NCBI RefSeq assembly: GCF_000069185.1
Contig: NC_010397.1
Coordinates: 248,001 to 312,000 of the forward strand
DNA from: Mycobacteroides abscessus ATCC 19977
GTDB lineage: Bacteria; Actinomycetota; Actinomycetes; Mycobacteriales; Mycobacteriaceae
Direction: 5' to 3'
Length of the DNA: 64,000 nt
This document shows positions 26,574 to 34,880 of this stretch, piece after piece; the stretch's first letter is position 1; the number at the start of each line of letters is the position of its first letter. Below the pieces are notes generated by a model. The model had not been told where the DNA came from, did no database searches, and saw only the letters and a list, made by a program, of their open reading frames with translations. A program made the translations under genes and the position numbers.

Positions 26574-27803
26574 ATGCCTATTACGACCGACCCGGGCACG
26601 CTGTTGCTTCAGGTGCTCGACCCGGCCAACCGCGCGAATCCATACCCCGTGTACGGCCAGCTGGTCGAGCAGACGCAGGCCGGTCCGGTGCACCCACCCG
26701 GCATGGACGTGAGTGTGCTTGCCACCTTCGCGGACTGCAATGCCGTGCTGCGCCACCCGCAGGCGTCGTCGGACCGCCGTAAGTCGAACATCGTCCAGCG
26801 GCAGCTTGCGCAGAATCCCAATCTGATCGCCAGACCCTCTTTCCTGGGGCTGGACGCGCCCGACCACACCCGGTTGCGCAAGTTGGCATCAAAGGCGTTC
26901 GCCCCCAGGGTTATCAATGCGATGGCCGAAGATATCCAGACGTTTGTGGACAAGATGTTGGACGATATCGCCCTGCGAGGCACCTTCAATCTGGTCACCG
27001 AATTTGCCTACCCGCTACCCGTCGCGGTGATCTGTCGCATGCTGGGGGTTCCGATCGAAGATGAGCCGGAATTTGGCAGGGCCTCAGCGCTTCTGGGGCA
27101 GGGGTTGGACCCGGTGTACGCGTTGACCGGCCAGTCGCCGGCCAACATGGACGAACGGTTCCAGGCCGCCCGCTGGATGTGGGACTACTTTATCGACCTC
27201 ATCGCGTCCCGCCGGCGCAACCTCGGGGACGATCTGCTGTCCGCGCTGATCCAGGTGGAAGAGGCGGGTGATCAGCTGACCGAGGAAGAGATCATCTCCA
27301 CCTGCACCCTGCTGCTCATCGCCGGACACGAGACCACGGTCAATCTGATCGCGAATGCCTCGCTGGCCATGTTGCGGCATCCGGAACAGTGGAAACTGTT
27401 GGGACAGAATGCTGATCGAGCGCCGCTGGTTGTCGAAGAGACGCTGCGTTACGATCCGCCGGTGCACATGGTCGCCCGTGTCGCGGACGGAGAGATGGCC
27501 ATTCGTGACTTCATACTGCCGGACGGGGAGTGGGTGTTGTTGATGCTTGCTGCCGCGCAACGTGATCCGGACGTCGGACCCGATCTGGACGTCTTCAATC
27601 CGGATCGTTCCGAGATCAAACACCTGGCCTTCGGGCACGGGCCGCACTTTTGCCTGGGAGCTCCGCTGGCCCGCCTGGAGGCCCGGTTGGCGTTGAGTTC
27701 GATTACCGCCCGGTTCCCCGGCGCGCGGTTGATGGACGAACCCACCTACAAGCCGAATGTCACACTGCGCGGGCTTGCCGAGCTTCCGGTGAGCATCGCC
27801 TAG
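26574..27803 (+). CDS. Cytochrome P450
   Basis: 409 aa from MPITTDPG; the longer frame is less likely. I-helix AGHETT (about residue 250), ExxR in ETLRYDP (about 288) and heme ligand motif FGHGPHFCLGAPLARLE (Cys near 360). A soluble class I bacterial P450, needing a ferredoxin and reductase that are not encoded nearby. Substrate not predictable. Followed by a strong hairpin. Confidence 0.92.
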   Translation: MPITTDPGTLLLQVLDPANRANPYPVYGQLVEQTQAGPVHPPGMDVSVLATFADCNAVLRHPQASSDRRKSNIVQRQLAQNPNLIARPSFLGLDAPDHTRLRKLASKAFAPRVINAMAEDIQTFVDKMLDDIALRGTFNLVTEFAYPLPVAVICRMLGVPIEDEPEFGRASALLGQGLDPVYALTGQSPANMDERFQAARWMWDYFIDLIASRRRNLGDDLLSALIQVEEAGDQLTEEEIISTCTLLLIAGHETTVNLIANASLAMLRHPEQWKLLGQNADRAPLVVEETLRYDPPVHMVARVADGEMAIRDFILPDGEWVLLMLAAAQRDPDVGPDLDVFNPDRSEIKHLAFGHGPHFCLGAPLARLEARLALSSITARFPGARLMDEPTYKPNVTLRGLAELPVSIA

Positions 27804-27807
27804 ATGC

Positions 27808-27870
27808 CGCCGACACGCCGTGTTCTGCGCGCGGCTCTCGGCGTTTAGATCGAAACACGGCGTGTCGGCG
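27808..27870. terminator. 17-bp perfect inverted repeat between convergent genes
   Basis: CGCCGACACGCCGTGTT (27808-27824) is repeated exactly in inverse at 27854-27870, with a 29-base loop. It fills the gap between the convergent P450 and transporter genes and can terminate both. No T-tract. Confidence 0.65.
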
Positions 27871-27878
27871 CTGAAGGG

Positions 27879-29324
27879 TTAGCGCGCGACGGATTTCTCC
27901 AGACGCTGCTCCAGCCGGTCCTGCACCGCCGACATCGCCATGCAGACAATCCAGTAGTAGACGCCGGCGGTGACGTAGAGCGTGAAGAACTGAAAGGTCG
28001 GCGCGGCGGCGACCTGTGCCGTACGCATCACGTCCGTCACCAGGATCGCCGAGGCCAGCGAGGTGTCCTTCACCAGGGAGATCAAGGTGTTCGACAGCGG
28101 GGGCACCGCCACCCGGCTGGCCTGCGGAATGACGATCCGCCACAACGTGGTGCTGTAGCTCATCCCCAGGCTGGAGGCCGCCTCCCACTGCCCGCGGGGG
28201 ATGCTCAGGATGGACGAACGAATGATTTCGGCGGCGTAGCCGCCCACGTTGAGACTGAACGCGATGACGGCGGCAGGAAAGGGACTGATCTTGACCCCGA
28301 ATTCGGGCAGCGCGAAGAAGATGAGAAACAGCTGCAGCAGCAGCGGCGTGCCACGGATGACAGAGATGTAGATGCGGGCGAGGCCGGTCACCACGCGATG
28401 ACCGGACATGCGGGCCAGTGCGACCCCGAGGGCGATCACCAGTCCGATCACGAAGCTGATGGCGGTCAGCGGCAGCGTGACGGTGATCATGGCTCGGGCC
28501 ATGGGCCACAGGTTGTCCAGCACCAGCTGGGTGTCGGACCGCGTACTGCCGGAATCTCCCTTCCCGGCTTGTGGTTTGGTAGTCCCGCTGGCGTCCGTCT
28601 TGAGGTACTTCTGAGAGATGCGGGTGAGCGTCCCATCGGCCGCCAACTGATCCAGCGCCTTGTCCAGGTCCGGCAGCAGGCCGCTGTTCTTGCGTGCGGC
28701 GAACCCCTGCTCGCTGCGCTGGCCGGTGGCCCCGGCGATCTTCACCGCAGGGTCACCGGTGCTGGCCAGGTAGGCATAGACGGCGATGCTGTCGTTGATG
28801 ACGACGTCTACCCGACCCTGGCTGAGCAGTGTGATGGATTGGGTGAAGCCCTCCACCGCCTCAACGCGGGCGCCGGCGTCGCGGGCGATCTGCGACCAAT
28901 TACTGGTCGCGTTCTCGGCGGCCACCTTGCCCCGTACATCGGACAGGCTGTGAATGCTGTTGTCGTCGGCCCGCGTCACGATCACACCCTCGCCCACTGC
29001 GTACGGTGTGGAAATGTCGTACTTTGCCTTGCGCGCCGGGGTGATCGTGACTTGGTTGGCGACGACGTCGAACCGTTCTGCGTCCAATCCGGCGAAGATC
29101 GCATCCCAGGGAATCTCGACGAATTCCACGGGGCGACCCAGCTTCTCGCCGACGGCGCGGGCCACGTCCACGTCGTAACCCGTCAGCTCGCCGGTGTGCC
29201 CGTCGTGGAAGCTGAACGGCGCGTACACGCCCTCGGTGCCGACCCGCAGCGGCTCCTGTGTTGGGGCCGCACATCCGGCTACCGCCACAAGCGCCAGAAG
29301 CGCAAGCACGATGGCACGAAACAC
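27879..29324 (-). CDS. Fused amino-acid ABC substrate-binding protein and permease
   Basis: 481 aa. Residues 1-18 are a lipoprotein signal (VAGC), 25-250 a family 3 solute-binding domain (LRVGTEGVYAPFSF), then a linker of about 25 Gly/Ser/Lys residues, and 265-475 a His/Glu/polar amino-acid permease domain with five helices and the EAA loop (ILSIPRGQWEAASSLGMSYS). Such fusions take up polar amino acids, for example glutamine or cystine. No ATPase gene lies next to it, so it must use one encoded elsewhere. Same strand as gluQ, 44 bp downstream. Confidence 0.87.
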   Translation of the reverse strand: MFRAIVLALLALVAVAGCAAPTQEPLRVGTEGVYAPFSFHDGHTGELTGYDVDVARAVGEKLGRPVEFVEIPWDAIFAGLDAERFDVVANQVTITPARKAKYDISTPYAVGEGVIVTRADDNSIHSLSDVRGKVAAENATSNWSQIARDAGARVEAVEGFTQSITLLSQGRVDVVINDSIAVYAYLASTGDPAVKIAGATGQRSEQGFAARKNSGLLPDLDKALDQLAADGTLTRISQKYLKTDASGTTKPQAGKGDSGSTRSDTQLVLDNLWPMARAMITVTLPLTAISFVIGLVIALGVALARMSGHRVVTGLARIYISVIRGTPLLLQLFLIFFALPEFGVKISPFPAAVIAFSLNVGGYAAEIIRSSILSIPRGQWEAASSLGMSYSTTLWRIVIPQASRVAVPPLSNTLISLVKDTSLASAILVTDVMRTAQVAAAPTFQFFTLYVTAGVYYWIVCMAMSAVQDRLEQRLEKSVAR

Positions 29325-29368
29325 CGCGGGAGGCTAACACGTTTCGGGTCCATCTAGGCAGCTTCGGA

Positions 29369-30244
29369 TCAGCCCGGGTATATCCACGGCTCGCGCGGGA
29401 TACGTCCGGCATCGAACTGGCGCAGCAGATCGGTAGCGTCGGCCGCCTGGTACCCGAGAGAATCGCAGATCATCGCGAATGCCCGCTGCGCACCGAGATC
29501 GGCGAGCGTCACCGCACCGTCGCGCTTGGCCAATCGTGCGCCTGCGGTGTTGAGTACCAAGGGCACATGGGCATAGGTAGGCGCCGGATAGCCCAGCAGC
29601 GCGGCCAGATAGGCCTGCCGCGGAGCGGAGGCCAGCAGGTCTTCGCCGCGCACCACCTGGTCGATGCCCTGCGCGTGGTCATCGATCACTACTGCGACGT
29701 TGTAGGCGGTGACGCCATCGCCGCGCCGTACCACGAAATCGTCGACCAGGCCCGTGTATTCACCGTGCAGTAGGTCTTGCACGGTGAACGGGCTGTTTTC
29801 CGTGCGCAGCCGCAGCGCAGGTGGGCGCTGTGCCCTGTCTAAACGGCGCTGCGCACGTTCGGATTCCGACAGGTCGCGGCACGTGCCCGGATAGGCGCCG
29901 GGTGGCGCATGCGGGGCAGTCGGCGCCTGCGCGATATCTTTTCTGCTGCAATAGCATTCGTAGAGGAGGTGGCGAGAGGCCAACGAGGCTATCACCTCGT
30001 CGTAGGCGGGGGCGCGGTCGGACTGCCACACCACGGGCAGCTCCCACCGCACTCCGATCGCGGCGAGGTCGGCCAGCTGGCGCTGCGCCACCGCAGAGCT
30101 GGTGCGGGTATCCAGATCCTCCACTCGCATCAGGAATCGGCGGCCCGTCGAGTGCGCGAGCAGCCACGCCAACAGCGCCGTCCGCAGATTTCCTATGTGC
30201 AGATCGCCCGACGGGCTCGGCGCGAAACGTCCTGCCCCGGTCAC
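29369..30244 (-). CDS. gluQ: Glutamyl-Q tRNA(Asp) synthetase
   Basis: 291 aa from a GTG overlapping the ligC stop (GTGA). Class I synthetase motifs: GRFAPSPSGDLHIGN (HIGH-like, residues 5-19) and KRDG (KMSKS-like, near 240); the anticodon-binding domain of full GluRS is absent, as in GluQ-RS/YadB. Cys residues in the YECYCS and CRDL segments fit the zinc site. Charges glutamate and attaches it to queuosine in tRNA-Asp. This fits the presence of tgt nearby. Confidence 0.88.
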   Translation of the reverse strand: MTGAGRFAPSPSGDLHIGNLRTALLAWLLAHSTGRRFLMRVEDLDTRTSSAVAQRQLADLAAIGVRWELPVVWQSDRAPAYDEVIASLASRHLLYECYCSRKDIAQAPTAPHAPPGAYPGTCRDLSESERAQRRLDRAQRPPALRLRTENSPFTVQDLLHGEYTGLVDDFVVRRGDGVTAYNVAVVIDDHAQGIDQVVRGEDLLASAPRQAYLAALLGYPAPTYAHVPLVLNTAGARLAKRDGAVTLADLGAQRAFAMICDSLGYQAADATDLLRQFDAGRIPREPWIYPG

Positions 30245-31311
30245 ACCAGACCTGGAACGATATCGTTGAGGCTGAATGTAATTGGTTGTTCTAGCTGCTC
30301 GTAGGTGCAGGATCGCGGGTCGCGATCCGGGCGCCAGCGGTTGAACTGCGCGGTATGACGGAACCGCACACCCTCCATGTGGTCGTAGCGAACCTCCACC
30401 ACTCGCTCGGGACGCAGCGGGACAAACGAAAGATCCTTGCCCGCGTTCCAGCGGGAGCCGGCGTTCTTCTGCGGAGTGCGCTCGCCGGCTTCGTGTGCGG
30501 CCCAGTTCCACGGGTGATTTTCGAGCGGGATGATCAACGGTTGCAGTTCTTGGAATAGGCGCTTGCGTTCGGCCATGGGGAACGCGCCGATCACACCGAC
30601 CGACGCCAATATGCCGTCCTCCTGGTACAGGCCCAGCAGCAGCGAGCCGATGGCATCGTCACCCGATTTGTGCACTCGGTAGCCCGCGACCACGCAATCG
30701 GCGGTTCGCTCCGGCTTGATCTTGAACATCACTCGTTTGTCGGGTTGGTAGGCGATGGCCAACGGTTTGGCGATGAGACCGTCGGTACCGGCGCCCTCGA
30801 ATTCCTCGAACCAGCGCTGCGCCAGTGCCTGATCTGTGGTGGCGGGGGTCAGATGTATCGAGGTCCCGGCACTCGAGAGCGCTTCCGTCAGCGCGGCACG
30901 GCGCTCGCTGAAGGGCCGCCCGGTGTAGTCCTCGTCGCCCAAGGCGAGCAGGTCGAATGCGATGAAGGAGGAGGGTGTCTGCTCGGCCAACAGCCGTACC
31001 CGCGAATCCGCCGGGTGGATCCGTTGTTGCAGCGCCTCGAAATCCAGACCCGCCTCGGTGGCGATCACGATCTCACCGTCGACGACACACCGTGGCGGTA
31101 GTTCGGCGAGCACCGCCGCTACCAACTCGGGGAAGTACCGGGTCAGTGGCTTCTCATTGCGGCTACCCAGCTCCACCTCGTCGCCGTCGCGAAAGACGAT
31201 CGACCTGAATCCATCCCACTTGGGTTCGTAGGAGGCGCCGTCAGGGATTTTTGCGACAGGTTTGGCAAGCATTGGCGCGATTGGAGGCATGACGGGCAGG
31301 TCCATTCCCAT
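30241..31311 (-). CDS. ligC: ATP-dependent DNA ligase C
   Basis: 356 aa. Ligase motif I EPKWDGFR gives the AMP-accepting Lys (residue 31), followed by motif III (VVDGEIVI), IV (TDGLIAKP) and V (VMFKIKP), then an OB fold. Matches M. tuberculosis LigC (Rv3731). In mycobacteria LigC works with Prim-PolC in excision repair of short gaps. The start codon abuts that of the divergent Prim-PolC gene (CATATG); a second ATG lies 6 bp inside. Confidence 0.9.
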   Translation of the reverse strand: MGMDLPVMPPIAPMLAKPVAKIPDGASYEPKWDGFRSIVFRDGDEVELGSRNEKPLTRYFPELVAAVLAELPPRCVVDGEIVIATEAGLDFEALQQRIHPADSRVRLLAEQTPSSFIAFDLLALGDEDYTGRPFSERRAALTEALSSAGTSIHLTPATTDQALAQRWFEEFEGAGTDGLIAKPLAIAYQPDKRVMFKIKPERTADCVVAGYRVHKSGDDAIGSLLLGLYQEDGILASVGVIGAFPMAERKRLFQELQPLIIPLENHPWNWAAHEAGERTPQKNAGSRWNAGKDLSFVPLRPERVVEVRYDHMEGVRFRHTAQFNRWRPDRDPRSCTYEQLEQPITFSLNDIVPGLV

Positions 31312-32244
31312 ATGATGACGGTAATGCCCACGCCCGCCGAGGAACTGGATGTCGACGGTATCGCCGTCCGGCTGAGTAACCCTGACAAGGTGTATTTCCC
31401 CCGGTTGGGAGCCGACGGTGGCACCAAGCGGCACCTTGCGGAGTACTACCGCACCGTCGCTGTCGGTCCGATGCTGCACGCATTACGGGACCGGCCCGCC
31501 CATCTGCAGCGCTTTCCCGACGGCATCGACGGCGAAGAGATCTATCAAAAACGGCTGCCGAAGCACTATCCCGATTATCTGGACAGCTGCGAAGTGACCT
31601 TTCCCTCGGGTCGTACCGCCGAGGTGCTGCGGGTGACCAAGCCGGCCGCCATCGTGTGGGCGGCACAGATGGGCACCGTGACATTGCATCCCTGGCAGGT
31701 CCGCTATCCCGATCTGGATCACCCCGACGAACTGCGCATTGATTTGGATCCGCAACCCGGAACCGGATTCGAGGAGGCCAAGGTGGTCGCGCTCGAGGTG
31801 TTGCGCCCGTTGCTCGAGGAGCTGGGACTGGTCGCCTACCCGAAGACTTCCGGTGGTCGCGGTATCCACGTGTATCTGCGTATCGCGGCTCGTTGGGACT
31901 TCATCGAGGTGCGAAGGGCCGGCATCGCGCTGGCCCGAGAGGTGGAACGTCGTGCGCCCAAGCAGGTGACGACATCATGGTGGAAGGAAGAGCGGGGCGA
32001 GCGTATCTTCATCGACTTCAACCAGAATGCGCGCGATCGCACCATGGCATCGGCATATTCGGTGCGCCGCACGCCCATCGCTACCGTTTCCACACCGGTG
32101 ACGTGGGAAGAGCTCGTCGACGCCGAACCTGATGATTTCACCATCGCGACCGTGCCGGCACTGCTGCGGAAACGGCCCGACCCCATGGCGGGTATGGACG
32201 ACGCCCCGCAATCGATCGAGCCGCTGCTGGAGATGGTAGAATAG
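31312..32244 (+). CDS. Prim-PolC, LigD-type primase-polymerase
   Basis: 310 aa; possible starts at ATG 31312, 31315 and 31324. Archaeo-eukaryotic primase fold as in the LigD polymerase domain: HLQRFPDG, metal-binding DLDPQPG (about residues 144-150), SGGRGIHVYLRI and FIDFNQNARDRT. Orthologue of Rv3730c/MSMEG_6301, which adds ribonucleotides in gaps for LigC to seal. Divergent from ligC with no intergenic base, and followed within 7 bp by a 33-codon gene. Confidence 0.9.
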   Translation: MMTVMPTPAEELDVDGIAVRLSNPDKVYFPRLGADGGTKRHLAEYYRTVAVGPMLHALRDRPAHLQRFPDGIDGEEIYQKRLPKHYPDYLDSCEVTFPSGRTAEVLRVTKPAAIVWAAQMGTVTLHPWQVRYPDLDHPDELRIDLDPQPGTGFEEAKVVALEVLRPLLEELGLVAYPKTSGGRGIHVYLRIAARWDFIEVRRAGIALAREVERRAPKQVTTSWWKEERGERIFIDFNQNARDRTMASAYSVRRTPIATVSTPVTWEELVDAEPDDFTIATVPALLRKRPDPMAGMDDAPQSIEPLLEMVE

Positions 32245-32250
32245 GACGAG

Positions 32251-32352
32251 GTGAACGGGCTGGGCGATATGCCCTATCCGCCGAACTACCCGAAGATGCC
32301 GGGAGAACCGAAACGCGTTCAGCCTTCCCGGGATACCGATAGGAAGCAGTAG
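32251..32352 (+). CDS. 33-residue small protein between Prim-PolC and GT87 genes
   Basis: GTG start preceded by AGGACGAG; reads MNGLGDMPYPPNYPKMPGEP and then a basic, Arg-rich end (KRVQPSRDTDRKQ). The stop TAG overlaps the GTG of the next gene by one base, so all three genes are coupled. The Pro/Tyr-rich PYPPNYPKMPGEP pattern is not random coding and I believe similar short peptides occur in other actinobacteria, but I cannot check. Function unknown. Confidence 0.6.
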   Translation: MNGLGDMPYPPNYPKMPGEPKRVQPSRDTDRKQ

Positions 32353-33611
32353 TGACGGTCCGCATTATGTCGTGGCGGACGGCCGGGTTCTGGCTGGCGG
32401 CCGGCCTTGTGGCTGTGCTGTTACAGCATTGGCTGATACCGCTGAACGCCCCAAACAGCTTCGGGTTGTTCAGCAACGGTGGTGATCTGATGACCTACCG
32501 GTTCGGCGGGCTGCGGGTACTGCACCGTGAACTGTTGTATGCCACAGAAATTCCCGACGCGGGATGGTTCACCTACACACCGTTCGCGGCGATGCTCTTC
32601 GCGCCATTGGGTTTTGTGACGTTGGGGGCGGCGAAGGTCATCTGGTTTCTGGTGAATCTGGGCGCGCTGTTCATCATCATCTGGCGCTGCTGGCGGGTGC
32701 TGGGATTCTCCGCGAATGCTCCCCTGGCCATCGCGTGCGTCGGAATGAACTTGGTGGCCTGGGATATTCAGCCGATTCACGGCACCCTGTGGCAGGGGCA
32801 GGTCAACCTGGTGCTGGCCGCGCTCATCATCTGGGACCTGACTCGGCCGGAGGGCGCCCGCTGGCGCGGCTGGTCGGTGGGTCTGGCGTCGGGAGTCAAG
32901 CTGACAGCCGTCATCTTTGTCCCCTACCTGTTGATCACCCGCCAATGGCGCGCCGTAGCGGCTGCGGCGGTCACGGCGATCGGCACGGTTGTACTGGGAT
33001 GGATTGTGCTGCCCTCCGATTCATCCGACTACTGGTTGGGCGCGGTACGCACCACCGGCCACATCGGCTCGCTGGACCACCCGGCCAATTCTTCTATTGG
33101 CGGCGCTTTGGCGAATGTGTATACACCGCAACCGATGCCGACGTGGTTGTGGGTGCTGCTCGCCGGTGGCGCGGCACTGCTGGGGATGGCGGCCGCGTGG
33201 CGGGCACACCGGACGGGCCGTGAGCTCCTGGCCATCACCGTCGTTGGCATGGTCGGCTGCGTTGTGTCGCCGCTGGCATGGACCCACCACTGGGTGTGGA
33301 CGGTGCCGCTGATGGTGTTGTTGGTCAACCAGATCATGACGACGCAGGGCGGGGCACGGTGGCGATGGGCCGCGGCCACCACCGTGATCGCGGTACTCGT
33401 ATCCATGTGGTGGTACTGGGGGCTGTACGTACGCGCGATGCGGCTCAACCCTGACTTCGAGTCGTACATCACCGGCTGGGGCGCCGTCATCGCGCACATG
33501 TCGCGTGCGGAGAGGGTCTTCGACACCGCCCTCTACCCGTTGCTGTTCCTTACGGTGGCGACCTGGGTCCTAGCGACCAAGTCCCTACGTGCCGGTACCG
33601 TGCAGGAATGA
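32352..33611 (+). CDS. GT87-family polyprenol-phosphate mannosyltransferase
   Basis: 419 aa, about ten membrane helices. GT-C fold of the DUF2029/GT87 family (NGGDLMTYRFGG with the catalytic acidic residue in the first loop, WFTYTPFAAMLFAPL, later AWTHHWVW). Mycobacterial members add alpha-mannose to lipomannan, arabinomannan or PIMs from polyprenyl-phosphomannose on the outer face of the membrane. Which linkage is made here cannot be read. Start GTG overlaps the small gene; stop overlaps the lipoprotein gene (ATGA). Confidence 0.85.
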   Translation: MTVRIMSWRTAGFWLAAGLVAVLLQHWLIPLNAPNSFGLFSNGGDLMTYRFGGLRVLHRELLYATEIPDAGWFTYTPFAAMLFAPLGFVTLGAAKVIWFLVNLGALFIIIWRCWRVLGFSANAPLAIACVGMNLVAWDIQPIHGTLWQGQVNLVLAALIIWDLTRPEGARWRGWSVGLASGVKLTAVIFVPYLLITRQWRAVAAAAVTAIGTVVLGWIVLPSDSSDYWLGAVRTTGHIGSLDHPANSSIGGALANVYTPQPMPTWLWVLLAGGAALLGMAAAWRAHRTGRELLAITVVGMVGCVVSPLAWTHHWVWTVPLMVLLVNQIMTTQGGARWRWAAATTVIAVLVSMWWYWGLYVRAMRLNPDFESYITGWGAVIAHMSRAERVFDTALYPLLFLTVATWVLATKSLRAGTVQE

Positions 33612-34114
33612 GACGTTGGGCGGCGACCTGTGCCGTCGCACTGTTCACGGTGAGTGGTTGTTCGGTATGGGACAAGGCGGAGTCCACCCCGACGTCCTAC
33701 ACACCGCAACAAACCGGGGCGTCGCCGGTGCGCTATGACTCGGACCCGCTGGAACAGCGGTTTCCCAAGCTGCCGAAGCCGGTGACCGGCGAGTGGGTGC
33801 AGGGCTTCTTCAGCGACGAGCCCCTGCCCGGACCGAACACCACCTACTGGATGGACGCGATCATCGAGATGCCGCCGCAGCAGCTGGCGGCGTACGTGGC
33901 GCCGTTCCGCGCGAGCATGGTCCTCGCCTCCAGGCCGCGCCTGTGGAAGACACTGGACACCGGCGTGCCGGCCGCTGCGCAATTCGAACGCAGCGACGAA
34001 CTCGATCGGATGCTGTCCACCAACACGGATAAGGGCGGCTGGCAGGTCAAGGCATTCGCGCCCAAGGACGGCTCGGTGCTCATCCTGTCCGCGCGAGGTA
34101 AGGACGCGGGCTAG
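33608..34114 (+). CDS. Lipoprotein of unknown function
   Basis: 168 aa. Lipobox VSGC (Cys near 18). Mature part has a Pro/Thr-rich linker and a compact domain with three Trp; no known family. ATGA overlap with the mannosyltransferase places it as the fourth gene of the Prim-PolC operon, so it may assist cell-wall glycosylation at the outer membrane face of the plasma membrane. Convergent overlap of 4 bp with the next gene. Confidence 0.7.
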   Translation: MRRWAATCAVALFTVSGCSVWDKAESTPTSYTPQQTGASPVRYDSDPLEQRFPKLPKPVTGEWVQGFFSDEPLPGPNTTYWMDAIIEMPPQQLAAYVAPFRASMVLASRPRLWKTLDTGVPAAAQFERSDELDRMLSTNTDKGGWQVKAFAPKDGSVLILSARGKDAG

Positions 34115-34761
34115 GACCGCCGGGTGCGACGGTTCCGCAGGCCGCGGGCGGGTTCGAGTACCTTCTCGTCGGAGTCCGGGGAGTCACCGGACGGTTCGTC
34201 GGCAGGCTCCCGGGCCTCGGGCTCGGACGCGATCGCCTTGTCCACGTCGGAGTCATCGGCGTTTTCGGTGGTGGCCCTGGTGAGCTTCTTCTTGGCCGGG
34301 CGCGGCGTGCGTTCCGGCGCGGGACGCTCGGCCACAAAGGCCAGGTGATAGGCCGCGAAGGCCAGTATCCCGATTGCCGCGGCGGCGCCGTACCCCCCGA
34401 ACTCCCAGATACCGAAGCGGTCTAGGTCCAGCCAGATCTCGGCGATCGCTGTCCCGACGATCAGCACACCTGCCAGGAAATGGCCGGTAAAGGATGCGGC
34501 ACGCAATGTGAGCGCCAGCCGCGGTGTCGCGAACTCGGGCCGGCGGGTCCGCCGCCAGGAGATGAGCACCGGTGCACCCGCGGCGGCCACCAGCAGGCCG
34601 CCGACGATGCGCATCCCGGTACCGAAGGTGTGGCCGGTGGCACCGTTCAGCTCGGGCCAGCGGGGCAGCACAAAAAAGAAAAAAAGCAGTCCCGCGATCA
34701 AGGAGAGAGCGGCATGGCTGCTGGTCAGAACGATGGTCGCCGTCCGGCGTCCGGCAGCCAT
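34111..34761 (-). CDS. Four-helix membrane protein with acidic tail
   Basis: 216 aa from MAAGRRTATIV; the longer frame crosses the neighbouring tRNA. Four membrane helices (about residues 10-33, 45-65, 82-103, 112-135) are followed by an 80-residue hydrophilic tail rich in Glu, Asp, Ser and Pro. No family recognised. Lies directly downstream of tRNA-Ser(GGA) on the same strand. Confidence 0.65.
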   Translation of the reverse strand: MAAGRRTATIVLTSSHAALSLIAGLLFFFFVLPRWPELNGATGHTFGTGMRIVGGLLVAAAGAPVLISWRRTRRPEFATPRLALTLRAASFTGHFLAGVLIVGTAIAEIWLDLDRFGIWEFGGYGAAAAIGILAFAAYHLAFVAERPAPERTPRPAKKKLTRATTENADDSDVDKAIASEPEAREPADEPSGDSPDSDEKVLEPARGLRNRRTRRS

Positions 34762-34786
34762 TGCCCTCCTTGATGCGGTCCTGCAG

Positions 34787-34875
34787 TGGCGGAGGATAGG
34801 GGATTTGAACCCCTGAGGGCTATTAACCCAACCCGCGTTCCAGGCGAGCGCCATAGGCCACTAGGCGAATCCTCC
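34787..34875 (-). tRNA. tRNA-Ser(GGA)
   Basis: On the minus strand the acceptor is GGAGGAT (from 34875) pairing with ATCCTCC; the anticodon loop CTGGAAC gives GGA (reads UCC/UCU). A long variable arm identifies serine. T arm is AGGGG-TTCAAAT-CCCCT, discriminator G, and CCA is encoded (34787-34789). Confidence 0.95.
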
Positions 34876-34880
34876 GTCGG

